Origin: Bugulina stolonifera
Taxonomy: Eukaryota > Bryozoa > Gymnolaemata > Cheilostomatida > Bugulidae
Direction: 5' to 3'
Assembly: GCA_935421135.1 (NCBI GenBank)
Contig: OW285191.1
Span: forward strand, 8,503,504-8,567,503
Length of the DNA stretch: 64,000 nucleotides
Made by a program: the position numbers and the translations under genes. Shown here piece after piece: positions 48,862 through 61,784 of the stretch (position 1 is its first letter; each line of letters starts with the position of its first letter). The notes under the pieces are model-generated. The model saw nothing but the letters and a program-made list of their open reading frames with translations. It was not told where the DNA came from and ran no database searches.

Positions 48862-49640
48862 TGTAATGGTCAGGACATTAGTTTACACGACCTCAGCTTG
48901 ACTGATGGATATTATAGCACCCTAAGTGTAAAGTAGTTATCACGGCTCTACTTGTCTAAGCCCTTAAACGCTCTGTACTTACCTACATTTGACTCAAATC
49001 CATATTGTTATGCATGTTTTGACCATACCTTTATAATTACGACACTCTTATACACTTCTTATATGCATTACTGAGCAATTATGTCCTTTTTATACTCATG
49101 TAAAGAGGGCCGACCTCTCAAAATTAGCTGTAATTAATTTTGTACATGACTTGGATGATTTTAAGCATCTTTGGTTGTACCCGACATGTTGTGGGACGGC
49201 CTCCGGCTTCCGGCCGCCATCTTGTTGTGCAATTTCTGGACGAAACTACGTTGATTTTTTTAGCGGAACATTTTCCGGAAGTTCTAATAGTATATAAAGC
49301 ACACTGTTTTTGTGTTCATTGTCTCAGTTAATGCTTGGGTCTAAATAAAGACACTTCTATACTACTTATACAGAGTCTTCACTCATAGTAGAGGTCGCTC
49401 CACTGACAAGGTCTTCGATGGTGCTTCCCGAACTGCCTGCTAGGTCGGAACATACCCTTTCTCAGTATGGCAAGCTAGCATCGACTCGGGACCACATGGG
49501 TCGTCTTGAGTAGTCATTGGACTACTGGTACCTGTTGATCTTTCATGTAATGAAAAAGCCTAGCACCACTCATAGGTTCTTCATTTTGGCAAGGGGTCGT
49601 CTTAGGACGACATACACACACAACCCCCCAAAACATTACA
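48862..49640 (+). mobile_element. Solo LTR
   Basis: TGTAATGG to ACATTACA, flanked by ATAC (48858-48861, 49641-49644). TATATAAAGC and AATAAAG are on the plus strand. It is more diverged than the 808-bp family copies. Confidence 0.85.
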
Positions 49641-50334
49641 ATACATCATACTGTATACTCTTGTCTTTTTAGTTTCATCCACCCATTACAATATTTCTGT
49701 TAAAATATAAACTGAAATATACACTAAATATGGAATTATGTATTGCAACTAATAACTAGATGAAATCATCTCCCTTCATTTTAAAGTTAGACAGGGTTAT
49801 ATGCATGTTAGAACTGTTTCAAACCTAGTATGGTGTATGCAATCTAGTAATGAGATGAGAGAATAATAATATTGGGTAGAACAGTTCCTATGTAGAAATT
49901 ACATTTATATTTGGTAAACGAACCTGGAGTCTACCAGAGCTGGACTTCTGTACAACTACTGCTCATTCCATTTAATTTTCTGGCTGAAATTTTAACTTAC
50001 GAGTTCATAATCATCATTATGGCAATAACATGGAACTTATTCATTCCATGTACAGCCTACCAAACATACTTAGAATTCCAGTCATTAACTAAATAGCACT
50101 CTGTTTAAACTATTGGAATCATATACTGCTAAGGAAAGCCACACTGAACTACATTACATGTACATGTAAGTTATTGCTATACTACAACTGACCTCAAATG
50201 GAAAAAAAACTTAACTAAATTGTCAAGTTTACATGCATGCAAGTTGTGCCACTCTCTTACATGTAGTTGTATAAACATAATATATTTAGTGTAGATGAAT
50301 ATTCAGAAACCGAATTAATATGACAACATAATAT

Positions 50335-50469
50335 TGTAATGGTTTCTGGAAATTCGTGCAGTCGTCCTTGGACGACTACCGACCCAAAACAGGATACAAG
50401 CAAGTATATACATGTAAGCACACATAACATGAGTGTCAGGTGTAAGAGACGACTGTGCGTACCATTACA
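50335..50469 (-). mobile_element. Miniature LTR derivative, 135 bp
   Basis: Has both LTR ends (TGTAATGGTTTCTG and GTACCATTACA) and the GTCGTCCTTGGACGACTACC block, but lacks the TATA and poly(A) core. Flanked by ATAT on both sides, as for a true insertion. Confidence 0.7.
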
Positions 50470-53384
50470 ATATTCTAATTAAAGCAACTACTTTGATACA
50501 TTAAGATCTGGTAGAGGAGTGAAAAACATATAAAAAATAATTGAATCATCTCATCTGTATACAGACCTCCACATCAAACATCAGTATCTGAACATAGATC
50601 TGGTGAGTCATCTGTCACATTCAACTTCCTCTCTACTGCTGCGGCTGCCCCTGCTGCTGCTTGTTTAATACTATTCACTGCTTCACTTAACTTGGACGGC
50701 TAGACCCCAGTCTCACTTAACAATTTTTCTGTTTGAATTATTTTTTAGCAACCCAGGTGAACTGAATGTTTCCTTAAGAATAATATAATATAAAGTGATA
50801 CCATGCCGTGCATTACTTAAAAATGGAAGGAATTTGCTCAATAATTTTGTTCTTCCAAAATATTCCAGAAAATAATATGGAGCTGGGAAAATATAGTTTA
50901 GTTTTTGAGACAGTTTTGAATCCATGCTAGCAAAAGCATTAAATCATATTTTAAAACATGCAAAAGTTTATGATGTTGTAAATAATTTGCTATAGTGGGT
51001 TTTGGTATGCTACTATATGCTCTACCTAACTGTCGTCAAGAAGGCAGAGAAAGAAGGAGCGAGAAACATAGATTTCTCTGTAACTACTAAGAAGGCTTCC
51101 TACACAAGGAGAGGAGAGGAGAAAATTTGCCTACATATTATGTTAGCTAGTCAAGTATGTTTATTTCATAAAGATAATGCAAACTATTACAATACTCCGA
51201 TTTGCAGGCAGATAAGTAGAGTGATAAGTATTTTTTAGATAAATTAGAGCTAGTAATAAAAATGTATACAGATTGCGAGCAATGAATTGGATACGCTCAG
51301 TTGACATGCAGTCTGGTTACATATCATAGAACATAGTATAGACAGTGTTTTATAACTTTTTAGGAGAAATACATGTCTTGTTACTTAGGATTGATATACT
51401 CCTGTAACTGGTCTAGAATAAGTATTACATTTTACCACAATCACCAAGTACTAAAGCCTACATTCTATCTGAGACTGGTAGACATCTGGTAGAACAAAAA
51501 GATGAAAGATTTTACACAGACTCCATACCAACAGTATTATATACTCTATTATAGTAGCTATACTATTACCTGATTACAAACAATAGCATGTTTTAGTTTC
51601 TCAGTACACTGGACTCAGTGTAAACTATGATCTAATAATTGTAAGTAATCTTTGGATTATGTGAATGTCACAAAATAATTATATATATTTATCATATTAG
51701 TGTCCCTCTGAGCAATGAATAAAATACTCAATTATTGTCATGTTACTATTTAGTATTATATTATAGTATAATTATAGTAATACTGTATTTGAGTATTAAA
51801 TGCTACTATTATAATGACATCTCCAGCCCCATTTGTACACTTCTCTAATGACTTGTATACATTTTTTTCATTTTCCACAAATTGTAAATCTACAGCCTGT
51901 GTTATAGTATGAACAGCAACCAGAGATTTATAACATTCTGAAAGTAGGTTTGAAAGATCTCTTCACAGACATGGAGTAAAATCTGATTTTAGACACTGAG
52001 GAATGTTTTTAATTAAAATAGACAACTGATGACAAAAATAAAATTCCAATCATGAGCTATGAAGTCCTGAGAGGCCAAGAAAGTATATTTCAAGCTACCT
52101 TCTCGGTTTATTGATGCATGCACAATGATTACTGTACATAATGGTTTTACAAAAGGCCTGCTGAAATCAGTTGTGACCGGATACAAATAACTAGAAAATG
52201 CTCTCCCAGAACTCGGTGGAGTCCAAGAGGGGTGGTTAAATGCTGCTTTACTGTTCGCTAGCAGAAATATTAGAAGAAGCAGTGGTAAAAAACCTCCACC
52301 AGTTGCTACTTTTCTAGATAGTTTGCACCTCTAAAATGGAAAACTTTACTCCAAAGTATTACAAATGTAATTATAAAAATGTATAAATATAAAAAACAAA
52401 ATATTATGATATGAAAATGAATGATGTCCATCTACACATGATGATGTCACAGCCTGTATTCGCTGGTTGATAGAAGTTATACTCAAACTGAGAAAGAAAC
52501 GATTTTATTTCTAATATTCTAATATTTTTGTTGTAAAACTTAATAATAGCCAAGATAGTAGTATCTACCAAATTGCTCACTGACAATATAGAATTGTTGG
52601 TCTGATGGATTTATTAAGAGAATTCAGTTCATCGCAGACTAGGCATGAGACAAAAGTTTGAACAAGAAAAATATTCTACCATGCACATCTCACAGTTGTT
52701 TTATTTTCCAGAACGTTTTTATTCCCTGGAATTCGATTGTCTGGCCATACGCTACAGGTTTAGCTTTAAATTCTGATTATGAGTAATTTTTCAGAGAGAC
52801 AGTATATTCTTCTGTTCCTTGAAATGTGCACATGTGTATATAGCATCGACCAAGGAAAAGACAAATGTTTTCGCTACCAAAGTCTTTTACTGTCAGGTGT
52901 GTGAGGAACTTATTGGAACTGCTGACCATCCACTTAAATTTCCTTATGCAAGACATCCATTATGTTATAATGTGTACATGCGCCTCAAACCCATTGAGGA
53001 AGATAGAACCAGAGCTCCACTCCCGTTACTCAATTTCACAAAACAATCTCACATAAACTTATAATATTTTGTATAATGAGTAACTATTATAGGTACACAT
53101 GTACTCAGTGCTCTCTAAGCTGATAATAATACGTCTGACCTTGACAAGTGACTCTCAGGATAATCCCAAATAATTATACAACTAAAAGTCTCCTGTGAAT
53201 GCAGCACCTATATAATTATAACAAGGCTTGCTTTCAAGACAATACTATGATACAGTAATTATCCCCTCCTGACATGCTATAACCATGGAGAACTTTCCAC
53301 AGAGCTCCTGTTATGTTGTGGAGGTAAATTTAAGCTATTGTTTCTACTCTCTTACACAAAGAGACCAGATTCTATTCAGTAAGA

Positions 53385-53585
53385 TGGGTATCTGAGAGTA
53401 TATAAGGCCCAGGGAACAGATGAGCTAACAGTAGCAGTGGCAGATCTTCCACAGAGAGCAAGAACTCAGGAGCTGTACTGAAGACTAGATCTCTATTCTC
53501 TATTAAAGACTGGATAATATACCATACTCTAAAGGTCACTGCATCTAGTAAAGATAAAGATATTCAAGTAGTGGACCAGTAAGTT
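53385..53585 (+). promoter_or_regulatory. Promoter, leader exon and donor of hairpin array 3
   Basis: TATATAAG at 53399, GATCTTCCACAGAGAGCA from 53443 (44 nt), donor CCA/GTAAGT at 53579. Homologous to the blocks in units 1 and 2. Confidence 0.65.
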
Positions 53586-54035
53586 GAAGGTACAATACTT
53601 AACTATATAGAATTTAATTCAAGTCATGCAGATATCCTTATTTGAACATGCTCAGGTTATCTGACCCACACTGGACAGTTGCAATTAATTTATTCTTCAA
53701 ACGGTTTTAGTTTCCAGCTTGTTTTACAAGGTTAAACCGGTTCTTTTTCTAGAAATCTTGTCACTCTATCATATAGATTGTAGCATGCATTCCCAGGAAA
53801 CAGCAGGCTATCCTGGTTGCATAGCCCCAATTAAGTATTTGGAATAATTAAAAAATACTTTGTTGGTTCTATAACACCAAGAAGTTTCTTTCATTCAACT
53901 TCTTTCATTTAAACTGTCTTCAACTCAGGATCATCTGTCGGTAATAATAGGACCCACAAAATATTTCCACAACAAAAAGTAAATATTTAATGAGACATTT
54001 CTGTACCACTTTATAATGAGTAGGATGTGTCTGTG

Positions 54036-57000
54036 TTATAGATTCCAGAAAATATTTTTGTTACGGAAAGAAATTATCTTCTGGATTCTATAATATTGAT
54101 GCTGACAACAATTACTACGAGTTTGTCATTGTGTCAAGATTTGCCCTCTCTTACAAACTGGTAGTTGGTTAGCTACTACATCATTATAAAGACTTGTATG
54201 ACAGGAATATAAGGGCTATTCATCCCAGAATACTGTGTTGGTATTATATAATGGTGTTCATGTGATATTTCTGTACCACTTTGTAATAAGTAGGATGTGT
54301 CTGTGTTATAGGTTCCAGAAAATAGTTTTGTTACTGAAAGAAATTATCTTCTGGATTCTATAATATTGATGCTGACATTTACTACGAGTTTTTCTTTGCG
54401 TCAAGAGTTGCCCTCTCTTACACACTAGTAATGAGTAGGATGTGTCAGTGTTATAGATTTCAGAAAATAATTTTGTTACTGACAAAAATAATCTTCTGGA
54501 TTCTATAATATTGATGCTGACAATTACTACGAGTTTGTCATTGTGTCAAGAGTTACCCTCTCTTACACACTAGTAGTTGGTTAGCTACTACATCATAATA
54601 AAGACTAGCATGACAGGAGGATAAGGGCTATTCATCCCAGAATACTGTGTCAGTATTATATAACGGTGTTCATGAGATATTTCTGTACCACTTTGTAATG
54701 AGTAGGATGTGTCTGTGTTATAGATTCCAGAAAATAGTTTTGTTATTGAAAGAATTATCTTCTGGATTCTATAATATTGATGCTGACAACACTTACTACG
54801 GGTTTGTCATTGTGTCAAGAGTAACCCTCTCTTACACACTGGTAGTTAGTTAGCTGCTACATCATTCTAATGACTCACATGACAGGAGGATAAGGGCTAT
54901 TCATCCCAGAATACTGTGTCAGTATTATATAACGGTGTTCATGAGATATTTCTGTACCACCTTGTAATGAGTAGGATGTGTCTGTGTTATAGATTTCAGA
55001 AAATAATTTTGTTGCTGGAAAAAATAATCTTCTGGATTCTATAATATTGATGCTGACAATTACTACAAGTTTGTCATTGTGTCAAGAGTTGCCCTCTCTT
55101 CCACACTGTATTGATGTTGACATACTGCTACACTTCACTGTGCTGTCCTGTTTCTCTCAGTAGATGCAGATTATATAGAACCAGGAAAGTGTTTCTTCTA
55201 AACTAGTAAACACTTTCTTGATTCTATAGCACCTGCTCTACTCTACTTCATGTACTTTAAGAGCTAGCTTCTCTAATGAAAACAGGAGAAATCCTATTAC
55301 TGCACTGCTGCATCCAAAGAAGCTTAGCGAACAGCATCAGAATATAAACCAAACACTCCTTGAATAACAGGAAGTGCTGTCTTGGTTCTGTACCACTTTG
55401 CAATGAGTAGGATGTGTCTGTGTTATAGATTCCAGGAAATAGTTTTGTTACTGAAAGGAATTATCTTCTGGATTCTATAATATTGATGCTGACATTTACC
55501 CAGAATTCTGTGTTGGTAGATTTACATTTGATTGACTAAAACTGGTAACTGTGTGAGATTATATTTCTGTGTCATCTATATAGTTACATGTATGTAACAT
55601 ACCATGAGCCTAATAATATTAGCAAGCTTGCATGTTCTTAGTGGTGCTGAACAAGTAGCCCACGTGCTATAGCTTTATTATCTATGCTGGGTAGGAATAC
55701 AGGCTACACACAATTAGATTTTGCACAGAATGGGTTAGTGATGTGCTATATATTATTACATGCAACATCAGGGTATTTTTAAATTAATTTATTTCTCATC
55801 CCATCACACAGTTCAATACTTGCATGGTAATATAGACTCAATATAACATTTCTATTTATTATCAGTAAATATTATATTCATTCTATAACACCAAGAAGTA
55901 CTTTATACATCTAGTAGTACTGTTTAGTTACTCATTTCCTGTACGACTCAAATCTCAGGTGAATATATACTATACTGAGAGAGTTTATGATCTCAACATG
56001 TCAGTATTATAGAACCCATAAAGTGTTTCTACTAGTAAATATTCTGTGGATTCTATAACATTGATGCTGGCAATTACTGAGGGTTTCCTTCTCGTGAATT
56101 CTGACAGCATGACAAGAGTTGTCCTCTCATGATGTGATATAGTGATCCAGTCTATTGATCATCACAATTCCTTGATCCAGAGAATAATGTGTCAATCTTA
56201 TAGAACCCATAACGTATTTCTGTTACTAAAACGTAAATATTTTGTGGGTTCTATAGTATTGACGTTGACATACTGCTACACTTCACTGTGCTGTACTGTT
56301 TCTCTCAGTAGATGCAGATTATATAGAACCAGGAAAGCGTTTCTTCTAAACTAGTAAACACTTTCTTGATTCTATAGCACCTGCTCTACTCTACTTCATG
56401 TACTTTAAGAGTTATCCTCTCTAATGAAAACAGGAGAAATTCTATTGCTACACTGTTACATCCTAAGAAGCTTAGCGATCAGCATCAGAATTTAAACCGA
56501 ACCACTCCTTAGATAACAGGAAGTGCTGTCTTGGTTCTGTACCACTTTGCAATGAGTAGGATGCGTCTGTGTTATAGATTTCAGAAAATAATTTTGTTAC
56601 TGAAAGAAATAATCTTCTGGATTCTATAATATTGATGCTGACAACAATTACTACGAGTTTGTCATTGTGCCAAGAGTTGCCCTCTCTTACACACTAGTAG
56701 TTGGTTAGCTACTACATCATTATAAAGACTTGTATGAAAGGAGGATCAGGGCTGACCTTCCCAAAATGCTGTCGGTGTTATGAAGCTGATGAGATATTTC
56801 TGTACCACTTTATAATGAGTAGGATGTGTCTATGCTATAGATTCTAGAAAATAGTTTTGTTACTGAAAGAAATTATCTTCTGGATTCTATAATATTGATG
56901 CTGATATTTACTACGAGTTTGTCATTGTGTCAAGAGTTACCCTCTCTCACACACTAGTAGTTGGTTAGCTACCACATCATTATAAAGACTCGCATAGCAG

Positions 57001-57260
57001 GAGGATAAGGGTAACCTTCCCAGAATGCTGCATCGGTATTATAGAACTCATCAGATATTTCTGTTAGTGTAAAAAAATATCCTGTGAATTTTATAATGTT
57101 GATGGTGGTATACCAAAACAAGCAACAGATGACGCATGTGAGTTATCCTTTCTTAGTGAAGAAAGCAGACAGTGAATATGTTTCGCTACCAGTTGTTTAG
57201 CCTATATAGAATCAGATCTGACACTTCTTCTATAATAGAAAGTGCATTTCTGGTACTATG
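54036..57260 (+). ncRNA. Hairpin array 3 (fourteen miRNA-like hairpins)
   Basis: Hairpins near 54036, 54306, 54451, 54718, 54987, 55171, 55423, 56007, 56198, 56319, 56572, 56835, 57039 and 57203, each about 52-60 nt. Most are type A (TAGATTCCAGAA/TTCTGGATTCTA). 56007 and 56198 are type B, 55171 and 56319 type C, 57039 type D and 57203 type E; D and E close the array as in arrays 1 and 2. The block repeats at roughly 150-300 nt with a shared spacer (GTAGGATGTGTCTGTG before, GAGTTTGTCATTGTG after). No ORF is kept across copies. Confidence 0.6.
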
Positions 57261-58731
57261 CAGCTTATTCAACACCCACACCACACCTACCTAGCAACAT
57301 GCATATTATGAAAATGCTCATCAAAGCCCCATCTTACAGAGCACACCCATACATGTATAAGATTAGTAAGGTGAAGTAGTATGGTGGTAATGTGACATCA
57401 AATCTCCTACAGAGATGTGTAGAGTGAGACCTAGGTTCTGAGATGTTGAGATGTTGACGCTTAACACAAGGAGCCTCTCACCAGAAGGAATCTGTTGTAG
57501 TCTTAACCTCACAGTATAAGACAACTCCAACCTTCTCCTGCAATTAAAACCAACAATATTGGTGTTTATCATGACTGCAGCTGTAATCTGTACTACTGTA
57601 ACATAGTATTTGTATGATTTCAGGTCAAGATGAAGACTGTTTGAGAATTTGGTACATGGTTGACAGAATATACTGTATAATCATAGCGCCTCTAAACTAC
57701 ATCGCTATCAAAGTATACTCAGAAAATATTATTTGAAAGTTGTCTTCTCTCATCTGTGTAATCGATAGGATATTTTTATTATACTTGCCAAGGAGCAAGA
57801 GCATAAACTCTGGTCTCCCCTGCTCAAAATACTTCAGCTGACGGTGCTGAGAGAGTGGATATTTAGCTGAGTACTGACAGTAATCCAATATGTATCGTAT
57901 ACCATAGTGTTAGTGCTCAATTATACGCAAAGTCCATCTATGATTCAGTAGTTTGTATTGCACCTTTTTCTGTAGCAAAAATAATTGAGGAATGTCAACT
58001 TCTACTTAATAGGATAGGTGAGGTAAAACATTGTTTGTTTTGATGTAAACCACCTTGAGACTGAAGTAGTGTCACACTAACATGATGGTTTAGTGATTTT
58101 GTACATCAGTCAGCACAGAACTAGGTGTAACATAGGTACAAGCTTACCTGTGATGTCAGTGTCTTGCCATACCGTGGGAATTAATGCATAGACATAGACC
58201 AATAGAACATACTGTGTACCCTTGCCTTTTTAGTTTCATCCACCCATTACAATATTTCTGTTAAAATATAAACTGAAATATACACTAAATATGAAATTAT
58301 GTATTGCAACTAATAACTAGATGAAATCATCTCCCTTTGTTTTAAATTAGACAGGGTTATATTATACATGTTAGAACTGTTTCAAACCTAGTATGGTGTA
58401 TACAATCTAGTAATGAGATGAGAGAATAATAATATTGGGTAGAACAGTTCCTATCTGAACATTACATTTATATCTGGTAAACAATCCTAGAGTCTACCAG
58501 AGCTTGACTTCTGTACAACTACTGCTCATTCTATTTAATTTTCTGGCTGAAATTTTGACTTAATTGAAGAGTTTAGAGAAGACTACAGTGTAAAATCTGG
58601 TTGTTATTTCAGGGTAATCACCATCATGACAAATGAAATGAAACTTTTACATTCCATGTCCAGCTTACCAAACATACTTGGAATTCCAGTTTTAACCAAA
58701 TAGCATTCAACTATAAATACTTGGAATCATG

Positions 58732-58924
58732 TACTAGTAGGCCGTAGAGATAGTAACACAGTGTTATTCTCATGGGCACTAATAAGCTATTGATCATAAC
58801 ATTAGAAGTTGTCCTCTCCCAATTTATCTTCGTTTTCTCGAAAAATGAAGATACATTGGGAGAGGACAACTTCTAATTATGATCAATAGCTTATTAGTGC
58901 CCATGGTTACTCTCCCTACTAGTA
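58732..58924. mobile_element. Foldback MITE, copy in unit 4
   Basis: Orthologous in position and sequence to 36188-36381. Arms of about 80 nt with GTTGTCCTCTCCC/GAGAGGACAAC at the tip. Confidence 0.8.
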
Positions 58925-59047
58925 CATGATTCCAGCAGTTGAGTTGAGTTCTGCTACATTATTATTGCTATAAGAGACCATATTGACCTCATGAATGTCA
59001 AGTTTACATGCATGCAAGTTGTTCCACTCTCTTAGTTGTATAAATAT

Positions 59048-59833
59048 TGTAATGGTTTCTGTGATTTGGTGCGGTCGTCCTTGGACGACTACCGACCCAG
59101 AATTGAAGTGCCTATGAGTGGTGCTAGGCCTTCGCATTACATGAAAGATCGAGCGGTCTCAGTAGCCCAATAACTACCAGAGACGACCCATCTGGTCCCA
59201 AGTCTGACCTTCAGACTATACTTTGAAAGAGAGTGATCCGACCTAGTAGGCGGTTCGCTAAGCGAATGACCTGACAAAAGGAAGTGAAAGTCTCTGTATC
59301 AAGTATAGATGTGTCTTTATTGAAAGCCAAGTGAAGACTGAGACAATGAACAGTGAAACAATGCCCTTTATATAGTATAAGGACTTCCGCCCGACGTAGT
59401 GTCGGGAAAAGACGACGTAAGGTCGTCCAGAAGTTGCGCAACAACATGGCCGCCAGAAGCCCGACGGCCGACCCAAAATAGGTCGGGTTCTACAAAAGTT
59501 GCTTATAATGGTCCAATTCATGTACAAAATGAATATCAATGGATTCTGAGAGGTCGGGCCTCTGTACATGGGTATAAAAGGCATTAAAAGACTTCGTAAT
59601 AATCATACATGAATGCACATCAGTCTGTAATGGGTATAAACACATGGATACACGTATATAGACAGTAATTAAATGGTTTAACATGCAATACAATTGAATG
59701 TGGGTATACGAGCAGCTAGTTATGAGAGTTTGAGTGTCAGCTGAGTAGCACTGTGACAACTACTAGGCACTTAGGGTGCTGTAGGGCTTTGTCCGGTAGC
59801 TGGAGTCGTATACAAATGTCCTGTACCATTACA
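59048..59833 (-). mobile_element. Solo LTR
   Basis: TGTAATGGTTTCTGTG to CCATTACA, flanked by ATAT on both sides (59044-59047, 59834-59837). Close to the 37.8-kb element LTR, minus sense. Confidence 0.88.
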
Positions 59834-60747
59834 ATATATTACATGCAGTGTAGATAAACATTCAGAAGCAGAATTAATATGACATCATAATATTCTAATT
59901 GAAGCAACTACATTGTACTTTGTAGTTGCTTTAAAGAAGTAGAGAATCGTCTGTATACAAACCTTCTCCATATCAAACCTCAGTATCTGAATACAGATCT
60001 TAACAGCCAACTGCCACATTCAACTCCCTCTCTGCTACTGCTGCTGCTGCTGCTGCTGCTGCTTCTGCTACTACTTGTTTTACTACTATAATGACTTCTT
60101 CACTCAGTTTGGACGGCTAGGCTCCAGTCTTTCTCGACAATGTTTTTGTTTGAAAGCTTTTGAGCAACTCTGGTGAACTGAATACAATTTATGTATAAAG
60201 CGATACCATGTTGTGCATTACTTAAAAAAGGGATGGAATTCGATAAAAGTTTTCTTCTGCCAAAACTATCTTAGAAAATGTGGAACTGGGAAACATTAAA
60301 TAGTTTCTGAGGCACATGTGATGATTAAAATATTAAATCTTATTTTTAACAAGCAGAAGTTTATGATGTTGTAAATTTACCATAGTATGGTTTTGGTATG
60401 CTACTATATGCCCTGTCTAACTGCCAATCAAGCGGAGAGAGAAAGAAGGAGGGAGGAAAATAGATTTCCCTCTAGCTACTAAGAAGGCTTCCTGGAGAGA
60501 CAGGAATTTACCTACATATATTATGTTAATTAGTTAATTCTTTTATTTCATAAAGATAATACATTATTATAATATTTATATTTGCAGGTGGACAACTAGA
60601 GTAATAAGTAATTTTTAGATAAATTGGAGTAAGTAATAAAAAAGTATACAGATTGCGAGCAAAGGACTAGATATGCTCAGTTGACATACAATCTGCTTAC
60701 ATACCATAGAACATAGTATAGACAGTGTTTTATGTTTAAGAGAAATA

Positions 60748-61759
60748 GGGGAGACGGGGGGGGGGGGCACATTGGGACATTTTGATTATAGGTAGTTTTC
60801 TTCTTTCTACAACTGTCAAAGTTCAGTTGAAAGCAGGAACTGGCATAACATGGTTGCCATGTTGAAAAAAACAGGCTAATTGAAAACAAGAAAATTTGGT
60901 GGGCAAATGAAAAATTTTCATACCAAAAGTATTTATTTACCTCGGCATCGATTTAATTATATTAGCAACATACTTATGATTATGTTTTTGTCCCTTTAGT
61001 AGTTTGAACCACTGTTAATGAGGATCACAGCATATCAATCAATTGAGTGCTAAAGCATTTTAATTTTAAGTTAGATGTGGTTTACATAAAAAAGTCCTAT
61101 CGGGGCGCATTGGGACGCATGTCTTGGGGGCCAATTAGCCCCATATGTATCATTTTTAAGGCTGATGACGCGAACAATTATTTTGGGGTTTTTAGAACAT
61201 GATTACGAACAGAAAACCTACTGCTAGAGTCAGGCATAGCGATGAAGAGATTCTTCAAGCAGTGAAGAAGGTGACTAACAAGGAGCTGACAATTTGCGAG
61301 GCTCCAAATGTTACCACAATCAGCAAGTCAATTCTTTAGCAAGGGCAGTTAGCAAATATTGACAATCTATGTATTTGATGAACTTTAGCACTAATATTGC
61401 TTATAATTACTGTTTTAGGTTATTTCTTTACTTTTCAAATACATAACCTTGTTTTTGGAAGGAAATATAATTCTTGAAATAAATCTAAACCAACCACACT
61501 GTGAACATATAGTCCCAATTAGCCCCGACCCTTGTCCCAATGTACCCCATATAGGGGGCAGAATGGGACAGTTGACAACTCTATGTAAAATTCGCTTTAT
61601 GAAAAATTGGTAATTGCTAGGACATTTTTACTAAGAATCTATATTCGAAAACATATGAAAGCATGTTTTAAAAGTGATTTCAAGCATTTATTCAAAAATC
61701 TCAGCAAGCAAAACTGAAAAATGTAAATTTTGTCCCAATGTGCCCAACTCCGTCTCCCC
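60748..61759. mobile_element. TA-target DNA transposon remnant, pogo-like
   Basis: Terminal repeats GGGGAGACGG...GGCACATTGGGACA and the inverted TGTCCCAATGTGCCC...CCGTCTCCCC, with TA on both sides. The sister site at about 37465 reads GAAATACATGTC with no insert, confirming a TA target. 1012 bp, so internally deleted. Confidence 0.85.
61199..61339 (+). pseudogene. Relic of a transposase N-terminal helix-turn-helix
   Basis: 46-codon ORF with SDEEILQAVKKVTNKELTIC followed by an NVTTISKSIL-type recognition helix, like the psq/CENP-B helix-turn-helix at the start of pogo-type transposases. It ends in a stop, and the catalytic DDE region is absent. Confidence 0.5.
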
Positions 61760-61784
61760 TACATGTCTTGTAACCTACAAGTAT

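Larger units (their letters stand above)
48050..57379 (+). repeat. Tandem paralogous unit 3
   Basis: Landmarks: GGTGGTAATGTGTCA (48054), GGGTAGAACAG (49873), GGACGGCTAGACCCC (50693), GATGCATGCACAATG (52113), promoter (53399), hairpins (54036-57260), end GAGCACACCC (57339). The right end matches unit 1. Carries a solo LTR (48862-49640) and a 135-bp LTR derivative (50335-50469) that other units lack. Confidence 0.8.
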
